A DNA stretch of 64,000 nucleotides from JAKACA01 sp963769255 (GTDB lineage Bacteria > Actinomycetota > Acidimicrobiia > Acidimicrobiales > Bog-793). The stretch covers positions 434,001 through 498,000 of the forward strand of contig CAVYKV010000002.1 of NCBI GenBank assembly GCA_963769255.1, given 5' to 3'. The stretch's first letter is position 1. Each line of letters starts with the position of its first letter. This document shows, in pieces, positions 25,508-34,462 of the stretch. The notes beneath the pieces are model-generated. The model saw only the letters and a list, made by a program, of their open reading frames with translations. It made no database searches and was not told where the DNA came from. A program made the translations under genes and the position numbers.

Positions 25508-26263
25508 CTACGGCTCCTCCGGTGTCGGCGCCTTCAGGCCGATGGACCGGAGGAGTTGGACGAAGGTGGCGGCGTTGCGTGGTGCGCATCCACCCGTGTC
25601 GTTGTTGAAGTAGGCGTACACATCCGGGCCGTCCCCGAACATCGACTCGAGACGCGTCGCCCAGCGTTGCAGGGCGCCGCGCCCGTAGCTCGGGCGGGGA
25701 GTGGCCCTTCCCTCATGGAAGCGCACGTACCCCCAGTCCGCCGTCCGCCATTCCGGTGTCCTCAGATGCGGGGAGTCGACGAGGCAGTAGGCGGCGCCAT
25801 GCTCCTGCAGGACCTCGGCCGTGGAGTCGACGAACCAGGACGGGTGCCGCAGTTCGACGGCGACGCGGACCCCGGCCGGAAAGCACTTGAGAGTCTCGTC
25901 CAGCGCGTCGAGGTCGACGCTCAGCGTTGGGGGCAGCTGCAACAAGACGGGGCCGAGCTTGTCACCGAGAAGCTCAGCCCGGTCCATGAGGCGGTGCACC
26001 GGTTCTCGCGGGTCCCGCAGCCGCTTGATATGGGTGAGATAGCGGCTCGCCTTCACCGCCACGACGAAATCCCCCGGCGTGCGCTCCTTCCATGACTCGA
26101 AGACGCTGCGCTCGGGTAGCCGGTAGAAGGCATTGTTCACCTCGACCGTGCTGAACCGTACGGCATATTCCTCCAGCCAGTGGTCCTTGCGGACCTCTGC
26201 GGGATAGAAGTTCCCCTTCCAACTGGCGTACTGCCAACCTGAGGTGCCGACGAAGACAGGCAC
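25508..26263 (-). CDS. DUF72 (YecE-like) family protein
   Basis: The product has 251 residues, the normal family size. Characteristic segments are GTSGWQYASWKGNFYP near the start, VEVNNAFYRLP, and then LLQLPPTLSVD, VELRHPSWF and, late, DVYAYFNNDTGGCAPRNA. The family adopts a TIM-barrel fold, and its biochemical role is not established. It lies in a run of minus-strand genes with no overlap to either side. Confidence 0.92.
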   Translation of the reverse strand: MPVFVGTSGWQYASWKGNFYPAEVRKDHWLEEYAVRFSTVEVNNAFYRLPERSVFESWKERTPGDFVVAVKASRYLTHIKRLRDPREPVHRLMDRAELLGDKLGPVLLQLPPTLSVDLDALDETLKCFPAGVRVAVELRHPSWFVDSTAEVLQEHGAAYCLVDSPHLRTPEWRTADWGYVRFHEGRATPRPSYGRGALQRWATRLESMFGDGPDVYAYFNNDTGGCAPRNAATFVQLLRSIGLKAPTPEEP

Positions 26264-26325
26264 GGTTCAGCGGCGCGACAGTAGGCGGGAGGCGAGGAAC
26301 GGCACGGGCGAGTGATACCCCGATC

Positions 26326-27891
26326 TCAGTGCTTGAACGCCTGCAAAGCGGTCTGGCCGGCGACGAACATCATGCCGTCGCCCGCCCCCGGCGTGGCGAA
26401 GTGCTCGACCGGCTTCACGCTGAGTGCGACCTCCACCCTGCCCGTCACGGGGTTCATGCCGTAGAGGTCGGAAGGCCCGCCACCACCGTCGGCCCCGGTG
26501 CCGAGCGCCCATACGAGACCTCCGGCGATGATGGGCGGGCCGTTCGGACCGGCTGCCGACCATTTGATCGAGAACGTCGGGTGCGTGCCATGGTTCACCC
26601 AGAGGGCCACCGTCCCGCTCGGGCACGGCACGTAGAGGTACGTGTGCTTCTTACCGTTCACGCTGAGCACAGTGGCGGCGTCGGCGCCGAACACGAACCC
26701 GTCGCCGGGACACACCCGCCCGCTGAACAGCGGCCGCCCATGGCCACCGAGGGCGGCGGCGTTCATCAGGTATCCGGTGCTCACCCCGTCGGCGGCGCCT
26801 TTGCCGATCTCGAACACGTAGTCGCTGTTGGGCAGCAGGATGGGTCCTCCGGAGCCGAGGTCGAGATCCTCGGCGTTTCGCTGCGCCCAGTCACGAGGGG
26901 CGAAGAAGCTGTCGATACGAAGCTGCGATGACAGACCGACGACGGAGTCGCCGTAGTCGTACGGGGAGCCCGGCCCGTTTGCAGAGTTGCCGGTGGCGAC
27001 GAAAAGCTCGCCGGAGGCATTCGTGGCCGCTCCGTCCGTCGCCCAGATGGCACCCTCGCGAGCGGTCGGTACCTTGAAGTACTGGTAGGCGGCTCCTTTC
27101 TCCGTCAGCGACAGCACGTAGCCCTGGTAGCTGCCGCAGTCGCCGTCGAGACCGCCGAACTCGGCGTACACCCGGCCCTTCGAGAGGGTGAGGGCCGATC
27201 GCTGTTGCTCCGCCGGGATGACGTAGGTGCGCCCGGCGTGCGGGGGGTCGATGTCACGGTCCCAGAGGACGCTGACCTTGTCGTCGCTGAAGTGCACGGC
27301 GACCATCACGTGCTTGATGCCCTGCCAGGGCGGGTGCTGGATGCTGCCCGTCTGCACCTCGCCGGCCACGAAGAGGTCGTTCGTGGCGGGATCGATGACC
27401 GGCGTGCCCGTGATCCCGAGAGGACTGATGTCGCCGCAGCCCTTCCCGAGCGTCGGCGCCCGATCGACGATGGCCGTCGTCGTGTGGCGGCCGATGGAGA
27501 ACTTCCAGGCGAGCTTGCCCGAAGTGGCGACGAAGGCATAGACCTCGTCGAGCTCCGTGGCAACGATGACCAAGGGTCCGTCCACGAGTGGCTCGCCGTA
27601 GATGCCGCCGGAGAGGTCGCGACTCCATGCGTGGCGCAGATGAGCGAACGAAGGGTCGGCGGTGTCGAGGCCGTCCCGGGCGTTGTCGTACCCGTAGGTC
27701 AGGAGTTGCCCGACCGTTCGTACCTCCCGGCCAGTCGTGCCGGCGTGGCTCCCGGCGGCCATCGAGGGCTGTCCGAGGACGAGAAGCGCTGTGACGACAC
27801 CGACGATGACAGCAATGGAGAGTCGGTACCGACTGCTGCTCGCACCGGAGCAAGGCGCCCCCGCTCGGCTGTTGCTCTGGCCGCCAGTCAT
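26326..27891 (-). CDS. Exported PQQ-type beta-propeller protein
   Basis: The product has 521 residues. An N-terminal hydrophobic segment (about 22-45, IAVIVGVVTALLVLGQPSMA) acts as signal or anchor. The rest is built of propeller blades with recurring patterns such as GGIYGEPLVDGPLVIVATEL, VYAFVATSGKLAWKF and GTPVIDPATNDLFVAG. The layout resembles quinoprotein alcohol dehydrogenases and related outer-surface propellers, but I cannot identify the cofactor ligands, so enzymatic activity is uncertain. A structural or binding role is equally possible. Confidence 0.78.
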   Translation of the reverse strand: MTGGQSNSRAGAPCSGASSSRYRLSIAVIVGVVTALLVLGQPSMAAGSHAGTTGREVRTVGQLLTYGYDNARDGLDTADPSFAHLRHAWSRDLSGGIYGEPLVDGPLVIVATELDEVYAFVATSGKLAWKFSIGRHTTTAIVDRAPTLGKGCGDISPLGITGTPVIDPATNDLFVAGEVQTGSIQHPPWQGIKHVMVAVHFSDDKVSVLWDRDIDPPHAGRTYVIPAEQQRSALTLSKGRVYAEFGGLDGDCGSYQGYVLSLTEKGAAYQYFKVPTAREGAIWATDGAATNASGELFVATGNSANGPGSPYDYGDSVVGLSSQLRIDSFFAPRDWAQRNAEDLDLGSGGPILLPNSDYVFEIGKGAADGVSTGYLMNAAALGGHGRPLFSGRVCPGDGFVFGADAATVLSVNGKKHTYLYVPCPSGTVALWVNHGTHPTFSIKWSAAGPNGPPIIAGGLVWALGTGADGGGGPSDLYGMNPVTGRVEVALSVKPVEHFATPGAGDGMMFVAGQTALQAFKH

Positions 27892-28143
27892 GTTGGGTCA
27901 CCTCCCGGATGCTCTCCAAGCCTCCGCCGGCTCTCTCCGAGCACAGTAGGGCACTCCCCGCCGGAAGCGTCGTCGTCCCGTGATCAGCCTGGGGGCGCCG
28001 CCTCGGGCGAGGACCGAAGTCGACCGAGGTCGTCTGTCGCCGCCGCTGCGACACGACCGCGTCACGCATGTGCTCGATCGCAGGGACGCATGCGCCGACG
28101 TGGTGGGTTTCCCGGGGCGGCGGGCCTCGGCAATGATGCCCGT

Positions 28144-28440
28144 GTGACCAGCTCCCCTCCCCCGGACCTGAGCGAGATTCGCGAGCGCCTCGATGTCGTC
28201 GACCGCCGGCTCGTGCAGGTGCTGCTCGAGCGCTCTCAGCTCATCGAAGAGGTCATCCACTTCAAGCGAGCCCACGGCATGGCCGTGATCGACCGGCCGC
28301 GGGAGGACGCCATGCTCGACCGGATCGAGGCTACCGCCACCGCCGTCGGGCTCGATCCTCGCATCGCCCGGCAGGTGCTGCGCGCCGTCATCGATGCCTT
28401 CACGCTCCTCGAGGTGGAGCACCTCGGGCCGGACGCCTGA
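28144..28440 (+). CDS. Chorismate mutase (AroQ class)
   Basis: The product has 98 residues from a GTG start. The helical AroQ pattern is clear: IRERLDVVDRRLVQVLLERS, then IEEVIHFKRAHGMAVIDRPR and the downstream REDAMLDRI, giving the arginines and lysine that bind chorismate. The enzyme converts chorismate to prephenate for Phe and Tyr synthesis. It is a stand-alone domain without prephenate dehydratase or DAHP synthase. The gene converges with the beta-helix gene. The 252 bp upstream, towards the propeller gene, carry no other gene and may hold divergent promoters. Confidence 0.88.
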   Translation: MTSSPPPDLSEIRERLDVVDRRLVQVLLERSQLIEEVIHFKRAHGMAVIDRPREDAMLDRIEATATAVGLDPRIARQVLRAVIDAFTLLEVEHLGPDA

Positions 28441-28446
28441 GGGCGT

Positions 28447-30126
28447 TCACGGGATCGACCGCGACGGGCAACCGGCAGCCCACGAGTCGACGCCGCTGTG
28501 GGCGTCCCAGCCCTCCTTGTTGCCGAGCTGCCACTGCCGGAGGGTGAGGAAGCTCGTCGCGGGGAGTGCGAAGTTCCCGTTGACGGTGTCGCCCGCCTGT
28601 GAGAGGCGTTCGTAGTCGTTGCAGTCGATGGGGTTCGGTCCGGAACGGGGGAGGTTGTCGACCTCGAGGAGCGGGTTGAAACGGTCCGCCTGCCTCATGC
28701 CCTCGATCGTGTTGTGCCAGATCTCCACGTGCGACCAGATGCCGCCCAGATCCACGACCGGCATTCCGTCGGAAGGCGTGAGGAAGTGCTGGCTCTCGTT
28801 CTGGAGCACGTTGTCGTGTACATAGACATCCGAGATGCTCGCCCCCCGGCCAAAGGCATCGACGTAGAGGGCATACGGGTCGTGGCCCGCCACCGCCGAC
28901 GAGCCGGGCTGTCCCGGGGGATTCGGGCCTCTGCTCGGATCTCCTTGCGACGTGCCGGGGTCTTCGCGCACCACGTTGTCCGAGACGAGGAGATGGTCCG
29001 TCTCCTTGTGCGGGGTTTCGACGTCGAGATCGATCCCCTGATCGGTGTTCCACACCGTGTTGGAGCCGAACCAGATGAACGACGCACCGTCGTCGTAGAG
29101 CCCGGCGGCGTTCTCCGGGAGCGGCTTGCAGGAACCCGTGGCGGCGTCCCAGCTCCCGTAGGCGGCGTTCGACCACGTGTCAATGTTGTAGACGGTGTTG
29201 TCGTCGAGGTAGCCGTGAGTCGCCTGGGCGCCGCCGGTCTCCCATCCGATCGTGTCGATCCCGATGTTGTCGGCGTCGTCGACAATGTTGCGCGCCACGA
29301 GGAAGTCACGCACGGCGCCGTTCACCGTCATCGTCTCGCTCTCGCCCGTCCGGGTGTCGGTGACCGTGTTGCCCTCGATCACGACGTGTTGCAGTTGCTG
29401 CGATGCGGTGCTCCCCGCCGCGATGACGGCAATGCCGTAAGCGTCGACGCCGGTGTTGTTGCACAACGACCGGCTGCGGTGGTTCTCGTCGGCGGTGTTG
29501 GCGATGCCCGACACCCGGTTGTCGAGGATGTAGATGTCGCTGCAGGCACCGCCGTGCCAAAAGCACTCGGACAGGTGGGAAGCGGCGTGTGAGTTGGTGC
29601 TCTGCGTGTCGCTGCGAGTCGTCACGTAGATGCCGGCAGGCGATTCGCCCGTGCCGTCGAAGTGGTAGCCCTCCACCGTGAGGCCGTAGATCTCGACGCT
29701 GCGGGAGTCGACGATGCTGATTCCTCCGGCATCACCCCAGTATTCGTTGCCTTCGACGTCCTGTGACCGGACCGTGCCGAGCTCGAGGCGGGCGCTCGAG
29801 TGCGGGGCCGGGGCGATCTCGAGCAGAGCGGGCGCCGTCTTGGACCAGACGTGCAGTGGCTGGCGAAACACCCCCGCCAAGCAGACGACGGTCTCGCCGG
29901 TGAGGGTGTTCTCGTGCGCTGCGACCCATCGGTTCACCGAGGTCGAGGTGGCGCCGCGCTGAGAGTTGAACGTGATGGCGCAGGCACGAGGCCGCCCGAT
30001 CGGCGACCCGGTGGGGGTGGCGGGGTTCGGGATGAGGCCGTCCCCGTCCGTCGGCGCACGTCCGGACGGCTCGAGCGGGAAGTCGGCGGCCGACACCGGA
30101 GGGGGAGGCTGCCTGACGACGGCCAC
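28447..30126 (-). CDS. Exported right-handed parallel beta-helix protein (pectate-lyase-like), start unresolved
   Basis: From the GTG at 30126 the product is 559 residues. Repeating beta-helix rungs are evident (SVEIYGLTVEGYHF, VVIEGNTVTDTRTG, HLLVSDNVVRED, VYVHDNVLQNES, VEIWHNTIEGM). The in-frame codons just upstream encode a signal-peptide-like stretch (ALTACLLVALPGACIVGVSG), but I find no ATG, GTG or TTG in that frame before the neighbouring gene, so the true start may be altered or masked by an indel. The fold is typical of secreted polysaccharide lyases and surface proteins. No catalytic residues could be assigned. Confidence 0.72.
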   Translation of the reverse strand: MAVVRQPPPPVSAADFPLEPSGRAPTDGDGLIPNPATPTGSPIGRPRACAITFNSQRGATSTSVNRWVAAHENTLTGETVVCLAGVFRQPLHVWSKTAPALLEIAPAPHSSARLELGTVRSQDVEGNEYWGDAGGISIVDSRSVEIYGLTVEGYHFDGTGESPAGIYVTTRSDTQSTNSHAASHLSECFWHGGACSDIYILDNRVSGIANTADENHRSRSLCNNTGVDAYGIAVIAAGSTASQQLQHVVIEGNTVTDTRTGESETMTVNGAVRDFLVARNIVDDADNIGIDTIGWETGGAQATHGYLDDNTVYNIDTWSNAAYGSWDAATGSCKPLPENAAGLYDDGASFIWFGSNTVWNTDQGIDLDVETPHKETDHLLVSDNVVREDPGTSQGDPSRGPNPPGQPGSSAVAGHDPYALYVDAFGRGASISDVYVHDNVLQNESQHFLTPSDGMPVVDLGGIWSHVEIWHNTIEGMRQADRFNPLLEVDNLPRSGPNPIDCNDYERLSQAGDTVNGNFALPATSFLTLRQWQLGNKEGWDAHSGVDSWAAGCPSRSIP

Positions 30127-30254
30127 CGGAGCGGCGACGACCCCCGAAACCCCGACGATGCATGCACCCGGGAGGGCGACGAGGAGGCAGGCCGTGAGGG
30201 CGCGCCAGAGCCGGCCGTGGTACCGGGCGCTCCTTGCTGGGGAACCCCTCTGGT

Positions 30255-30854
30255 TCAGCTGCCGCTCGTCGGGCCGTAGAGATCGAGGATGATGGAGTCC
30301 ACGAGCCGAGTGCTCACGGTGTGGTCGAGCTCGCCGGTCTCACGCAGCTCACGGATCGACGGCACGGGGTCGGGGTCGGCGAACAGCTGCTCGTCGGTCT
30401 GGTCGATCGGCCGGCCGGTCGGGTCGACGACCCACCACGACGCCTCGAGGGCGATGCCCGTCGGGTCGCTGAAGTAGATGGAGCGCATGAAGCCGTGGTC
30501 GACGACGTCGGTCACCTCGCAGTCGTGACTCTTCAGACGGTCACGCATCCTCAAGAGGGCGGCCTCGTCCGGCAGGTTGAGCGAGAGGTGGTCGAACTGC
30601 GATGCCGCCTCGTACGGAACGCCTGCCGGCTTCGCGTAGGTCGCCAGCTTCTGGTGGTGATACTCGAAGAAGGCCACAGTGTTGCCCGGACCCACCTCGA
30701 AGAAGTAGTGGCGAAACGCCGGTGTCCCCAGCGTCGCCACGATCCGGGCGTCGAGAACGCCGTGCCAGAAACGGACCGTGGCGTCCATGTCCGGCGTGAT
30801 GAGGGCGAGGTGGTTGACGCCTCGCCAGTACACGGTGTCGGGAGTATCGGCCAT
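30255..30854 (-). CDS. VOC-family (glyoxalase/dioxygenase superfamily) protein
   Basis: The product has 199 residues from the ATG at 30854; a GTG two codons earlier is possible. It has two VOC half-modules with candidate metal ligands in VNHLALITPD, FDHLSLNLPD and IALEASWW. The size is close to single-domain ring-cleavage dioxygenase or lactoylglutathione-lyase relatives, but the substrate is not apparent. A C-terminal extension of about 45 residues follows the fold. The gene is divergent from the HNH gene. Confidence 0.85.
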   Translation of the reverse strand: MADTPDTVYWRGVNHLALITPDMDATVRFWHGVLDARIVATLGTPAFRHYFFEVGPGNTVAFFEYHHQKLATYAKPAGVPYEAASQFDHLSLNLPDEAALLRMRDRLKSHDCEVTDVVDHGFMRSIYFSDPTGIALEASWWVVDPTGRPIDQTDEQLFADPDPVPSIRELRETGELDHTVSTRLVDSIILDLYGPTSGS

Positions 30855-30917
30855 CGACACAGGCTACGACGGCCGGGCTCGATTGAACACCCCCAACGCG
30901 CACCCGTCCGCTAGAGT

Positions 30918-30931
30918 CGAACATATGTTCG
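30918..30931 (+). promoter_or_regulatory. LexA (SOS) box overlapping the HNH gene start
   Basis: CGAACATATGTTCG is a perfect 14-nt palindrome that fits the Gram-positive/actinobacterial LexA consensus CGAAC-N4-GTTCG. The start codon ATG (30925-30927) lies inside it, and a TAGAGT -10-like hexamer (30913-30918) abuts it, so LexA bound here would block transcription of what looks like a leaderless mRNA. Confidence 0.8.
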
Positions 30932-32937
30932 TGTCCGCACTGGGCTTCGGGTCCATCCTGTTGGCTCTCGAGGACTTCGTGAGCACCTTCGAGCCTGGCG
31001 AGTACGCCCCCGGCGACGTACCGGTGCTCTTGTCGAAGCTGGCGAGGGCCGAGAAGCTCTGCGGGGCCGCCCGCCTGTTGCTCACGCGCCGGGCGGCCGA
31101 GCTCGCCACGGCCGAGCGGGCGGGGGCGGCCAACCCGGTGCGCTTCCTCGCCGGCGAGAGCGGGGAGGGCCTCGGCATCGCCCGCCGTGACCTGGAGACG
31201 GCCGGCCGTCTCGCCTCCCGTCCCGAGCTCGAAGGGGCGCTTCGCCGAGGCGAGCTCTCCCCCGCCCAGGCTGCCGTCCTGGCACCTGCCCTCGCCGCAG
31301 ATCCGGCAGCCGCCCCCGAGCTGCTGGCGGCCGCCTCCTCCGAACAGCTGCAGGATCTGAAGGGGCGATGTCGGTCCGTCATCGCCGCCTCCCTGTCGGA
31401 GGAGGAGGCGAGTGCCCGCGCCGCCCGCCTTCATGCCCGGCGCCACCTGAGTTTCTCCACCACGTTCGAGGGAGCTATCGCCATCTCGGGCGAGCTCCCC
31501 CCGGTCGAGGGGTCGGCCGTGCGCTCTGCACTCGAGGCCCTCGCCGGCGAGGTCTTCGCGAACGCACGCCGCGAGGGTCGGCGGGAGGGGCACGGCGCCT
31601 ATCTGGCCGACGCTCTCGTCGAGCTGTGCCGACGGGGCCCTTCCTCCGGCCCGCGCGCCCGACCCGAGGTCGTCCTCCACGTGAGCGCCGAAGCACTGCG
31701 ACGGGGACGGCTCGAAGGGAAGGAGCTCTGCGAGATCCCGGGTGTCGGCCCCGTCCCCCTTTCCACGGCCGAGGATCTCCTCGGCAGCGCCCTCGTGAAG
31801 GTGGTGGTGCGGCGCGGGGTTGACATCGTGTCGGTCACGCACGCCGGCCGGTGGATCCCTGCCCATCTCGAGACGGCCCTGCAGGTGAGGGACCGACGGT
31901 GCGTCGTGCCGGGGTGTGGCATCGACTATCGGCTCGAGCGCGACCACGTACTCGAGTGGTCGAAGGGTGGCCAGACCGAGCTCGGCAATCTCGCCCTCCT
32001 GTGCCGGGCGCACCACCGCCTCAAGACCCTCGGCTACTTCAGTCTGTCCGGCGGCCCCGGGAGCTGGTGCTGGCGGCAGCGCCGGGCCGTGCCGGTGGAT
32101 CTCGGCGAGCGCTCTGCCGCCCCTCCCCCTCCGGAGCCGGCACCTGCCGTGTCGGAGGGGGCGGCGGGCGTGCAGCAATCCTTCGTGTGCGCCTTCGGTG
32201 GAGTCGAGGTCGTGGTGCACCTCGGGACCGGTGTCCTTCCCACTGGCGCCGGCGCCCCTCGATACGCTCTGGCCCACCATGACCACCGGCATCACCCCGC
32301 GCGAGACGAGCCAGGTCAGGCCGTCGGGCAACGTCCTGTTCATCACGGTCGACCAGTTCCGGGGCGATTCGATGTCGGCGCTGGGGCACCCCCTCGTCGT
32401 CACGCCGGCGCTCGACGCCCTGGCCTCGCGGGGGGTGCTGTTCGCGAATCATTGGGCGAACGCCGCTCCGTGCGGGCCGAGCCGGGCGAGCTTGTACACG
32501 GGCATGTACATGCAGAATCACCGTTCGGTTCACAACGGTACCCCGCTCGACGCCCGCTTCACGAACATCGCCCTCGAGGCACGGACAGCCGGCTACACCC
32601 CGGTGCTCTTCGGGTATACGGACACGAGCGTCGACCCGAGGACCGTGCCCGCCGGCGACCCCCGCCTGCGCACCTACGAGGGGGTCCTGCCCGGCTTCCT
32701 CCCCATCGTGAACGACCCGTACGAGCCGGACGGCGTCGGGCGGCAGTGGGCGGCGTGGCTTTCGGCTCGGGGGAGGGACGTCCCGTCGGATCTGCGCCGC
32801 CTCTACGAGCCCGATCTCTCGTATCCCGGGGCTTCCGAGCACGGCTCGTCCTGGGCGCCCACCCGCTTCTCGGCCGAGGAGACGGAGTCGGCGTTCCTCA
32901 CCGACCAACTGATCGGCTGGCTGGAGGCGAACGGTGA
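30925..32937 (+). CDS. DUF222 / 13E12-type HNH endonuclease-domain protein, 3' end overlapping the sulfatase gene
   Basis: The frame is 670 codons, but the recognisable protein is about 450. The DUF222 helical region (about 30-250) is followed by the HNH motif CVVPGCGIDYRLERDHVLEW with GNLALLCRAHHRLK (about 327-370), as in mycobacterial 13E12 REP proteins. After about residue 450 the frame runs without a stop for 659 nt through the sulfatase gene in a different frame. A shift into the third frame would give a stop at 32282 in an ATGA overlap with the sulfatase start, so the tail is probably not real. Expression should be SOS-controlled through the palindrome at its start. Confidence 0.8.
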   Translation: MFVSALGFGSILLALEDFVSTFEPGEYAPGDVPVLLSKLARAEKLCGAARLLLTRRAAELATAERAGAANPVRFLAGESGEGLGIARRDLETAGRLASRPELEGALRRGELSPAQAAVLAPALAADPAAAPELLAAASSEQLQDLKGRCRSVIAASLSEEEASARAARLHARRHLSFSTTFEGAIAISGELPPVEGSAVRSALEALAGEVFANARREGRREGHGAYLADALVELCRRGPSSGPRARPEVVLHVSAEALRRGRLEGKELCEIPGVGPVPLSTAEDLLGSALVKVVVRRGVDIVSVTHAGRWIPAHLETALQVRDRRCVVPGCGIDYRLERDHVLEWSKGGQTELGNLALLCRAHHRLKTLGYFSLSGGPGSWCWRQRRAVPVDLGERSAAPPPPEPAPAVSEGAAGVQQSFVCAFGGVEVVVHLGTGVLPTGAGAPRYALAHHDHRHHPARDEPGQAVGQRPVHHGRPVPGRFDVGAGAPPRRHAGARRPGLAGGAVRESLGERRSVRAEPGELVHGHVHAESPFGSQRYPARRPLHEHRPRGTDSRLHPGALRVYGHERRPEDRARRRPPPAHLRGGPARLPPHRERPVRAGRRRAAVGGVAFGSGEGRPVGSAPPLRARSLVSRGFRARLVLGAHPLLGRGDGVGVPHRPTDRLAGGER

Positions 32938-33871
32938 TGAGCCGTTCTTCGTGCACGCCTCCTTCATCCGCCCGCATCCGCCCTATCGCAACCCTGCCGG
33001 CTACCACGACCTCTACTCGGCGGAGGACGTGCCCGCCTTCGTGGCCCATCCGACCCGTGAGGCCGAGAAGGCCGTGCACGTGTTCAATGCCGCCCTCCTC
33101 GACATCCGGCCGCTGCGGGCGCCCGACGACGAGCGGGAGCGCCGCCAGTTGCGAGCGACCTACCACGGCATGCAGCGGGAGGTGGACGACCAGCTCGGAC
33201 GGCTCTTCGGGTGGCTCGAGGAGGCAGGCCTCGCCGAGGACACCCTCGTCGTCCTCACGAGTGACCACGGCGAGATGGGTGGCGACCACTGGCTCTTCGA
33301 GAAAGGGGGCTATTGGGACGAGAGCTACCGGATCCCCCTCATCGTGAGCGACCCCCGGCCGGCGGCCGGCGCCACACGAGGTCTCGTCGTCGGCGACGTG
33401 ACGGAGTCCGTCGACGTGATGCCGACCATCCTGTCCTGGATCGGGCTGGGCGCACCGTCGCAGGCGGACGGCTGGCCGCTCACGCCGTTCATCGAGGAGG
33501 GGCGGGCACCGGAGCACTGGCGCACCGAGGCGCGCTTCGAGTGGGACTTCGGCCACCCCGTGCTGCGGGCCGCCGAGCGGCTCTTCGGCATCCCGTCGGC
33601 CCACTGCGCCCTGAACGTGCTGCGCTCCGACCGCTACAAGTACGTGCAGTTCGCCACCGAACCGGATCTCCTGCCGCCTCTCCTCTTCGACCTCGGGGCC
33701 GATCCCGGTCAGCTGACGGACGTCGCCCGGGATCCCGGGTACCGGGACGCCATGCTCGAAGCCGCCCAGGCGCTGCTGCGTTGGCGGATGCGCAATGACG
33801 AGCGCACCCTCGCCAACCACTTCCTCGACTCCGAGCAGGGGCTCGTCGTTGCCTCCGACTCCTGGCGCTGA
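32279..33871 (+). CDS. Sulfatase-family hydrolase (arylsulfatase / phosphonate monoester hydrolase type)
   Basis: The product has 530 residues. It has metal-binding VLFITVDQFRGDSM near the N-terminus, the formylglycine motif CGPSRAS (Cys at about residue 64) that needs a maturation enzyme, and TSDHGEMGGDHWLFEKGGYW with the second metal Asp and His. FIRPHPPYRNP in the middle resembles the phosphonate monoester hydrolase branch. There is no signal peptide, so it should be cytoplasmic. The natural substrate, a sulfate or phosphate ester, cannot be set from sequence. Its 5' end lies inside the unbroken reading frame of the HNH gene. Confidence 0.87.
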   Translation: MTTGITPRETSQVRPSGNVLFITVDQFRGDSMSALGHPLVVTPALDALASRGVLFANHWANAAPCGPSRASLYTGMYMQNHRSVHNGTPLDARFTNIALEARTAGYTPVLFGYTDTSVDPRTVPAGDPRLRTYEGVLPGFLPIVNDPYEPDGVGRQWAAWLSARGRDVPSDLRRLYEPDLSYPGASEHGSSWAPTRFSAEETESAFLTDQLIGWLEANGDEPFFVHASFIRPHPPYRNPAGYHDLYSAEDVPAFVAHPTREAEKAVHVFNAALLDIRPLRAPDDERERRQLRATYHGMQREVDDQLGRLFGWLEEAGLAEDTLVVLTSDHGEMGGDHWLFEKGGYWDESYRIPLIVSDPRPAAGATRGLVVGDVTESVDVMPTILSWIGLGAPSQADGWPLTPFIEEGRAPEHWRTEARFEWDFGHPVLRAAERLFGIPSAHCALNVLRSDRYKYVQFATEPDLLPPLLFDLGADPGQLTDVARDPGYRDAMLEAAQALLRWRMRNDERTLANHFLDSEQGLVVASDSWR

Positions 33872-33886
33872 GACGAGCGCCTGGGC

Positions 33887-34462
33887 TCAGCGAAGCCGAG
33901 GCAAGGCCCTCACCGGCGCCCGACGTGAGCGCACGATCTCGTCGATGAGCCCCAGCTCCAGTGCCTCGGCAGCACTGAGGTAGCGGCCCGACGCGCAGGC
34001 CGTCGAGATCGCCTCCACCGGCCGGCCCGTCGCGTGCGCCAGGCGCTCGTGGTATCGCAGGAACGCCTGCTGGTGGTACTCGAGGTGCGACGCCACCTGG
34101 CTGGCGGGCGCCTCGAAGGCGGCGTCCGGGTCGGTGAGCCGAAAGCGCGTGTGCTCCATGCTGAGGCGCCGGTTGCACACGGCGGCCACGAGCGCCGCCG
34201 CACCCTCCACGCGCCCGAAGCAGGTCACCTCGACGGGGACGCCGAGGCAGTCGATCACGTCGACGACGGCGAAGGCGGCCTCGAGCGAACCGCCCGTGCT
34301 GTCCAGCTGCAGCTGCACCCCGTCGTCGCCCGTGGCGTCGAGCGTCATCAGCTGGGAGGCGATGCGCGTCGCCATGGCATCGTCGAGCGTGCCCCGAAGG
34401 ACGACGACCCGCCGGTCGAACAGATGCCCCTCCAGCCAGTCGCCCCGCTCGTCCGAACCCAT
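33887..34462 (-). CDS. ClpP-fold protein with all catalytic residues replaced (ClpR-like)
   Basis: The product has 191 residues from the ATG at 34462, which shares a base with the XRE stop (TGATG). It keeps the ClpP fold: LDSTGGSLEAAFAVVDVI, then GRYLSAAEALELGLIDEI at the end. Aligned with the neighbouring intact ClpP, the nucleophile Ser is Gly (CFGRVEGAAALV), the His is Thr (FRLTDP) and the Asp is Ala (STACASGRY). It should therefore be proteolytically inactive. Like cyanobacterial and plastid ClpR it may form mixed rings with the active subunit encoded 340 bp away. It is coupled to the XRE regulator gene. Confidence 0.85.
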   Translation of the reverse strand: MGSDERGDWLEGHLFDRRVVVLRGTLDDAMATRIASQLMTLDATGDDGVQLQLDSTGGSLEAAFAVVDVIDCLGVPVEVTCFGRVEGAAALVAAVCNRRLSMEHTRFRLTDPDAAFEAPASQVASHLEYHQQAFLRYHERLAHATGRPVEAISTACASGRYLSAAEALELGLIDEIVRSRRAPVRALPRLR

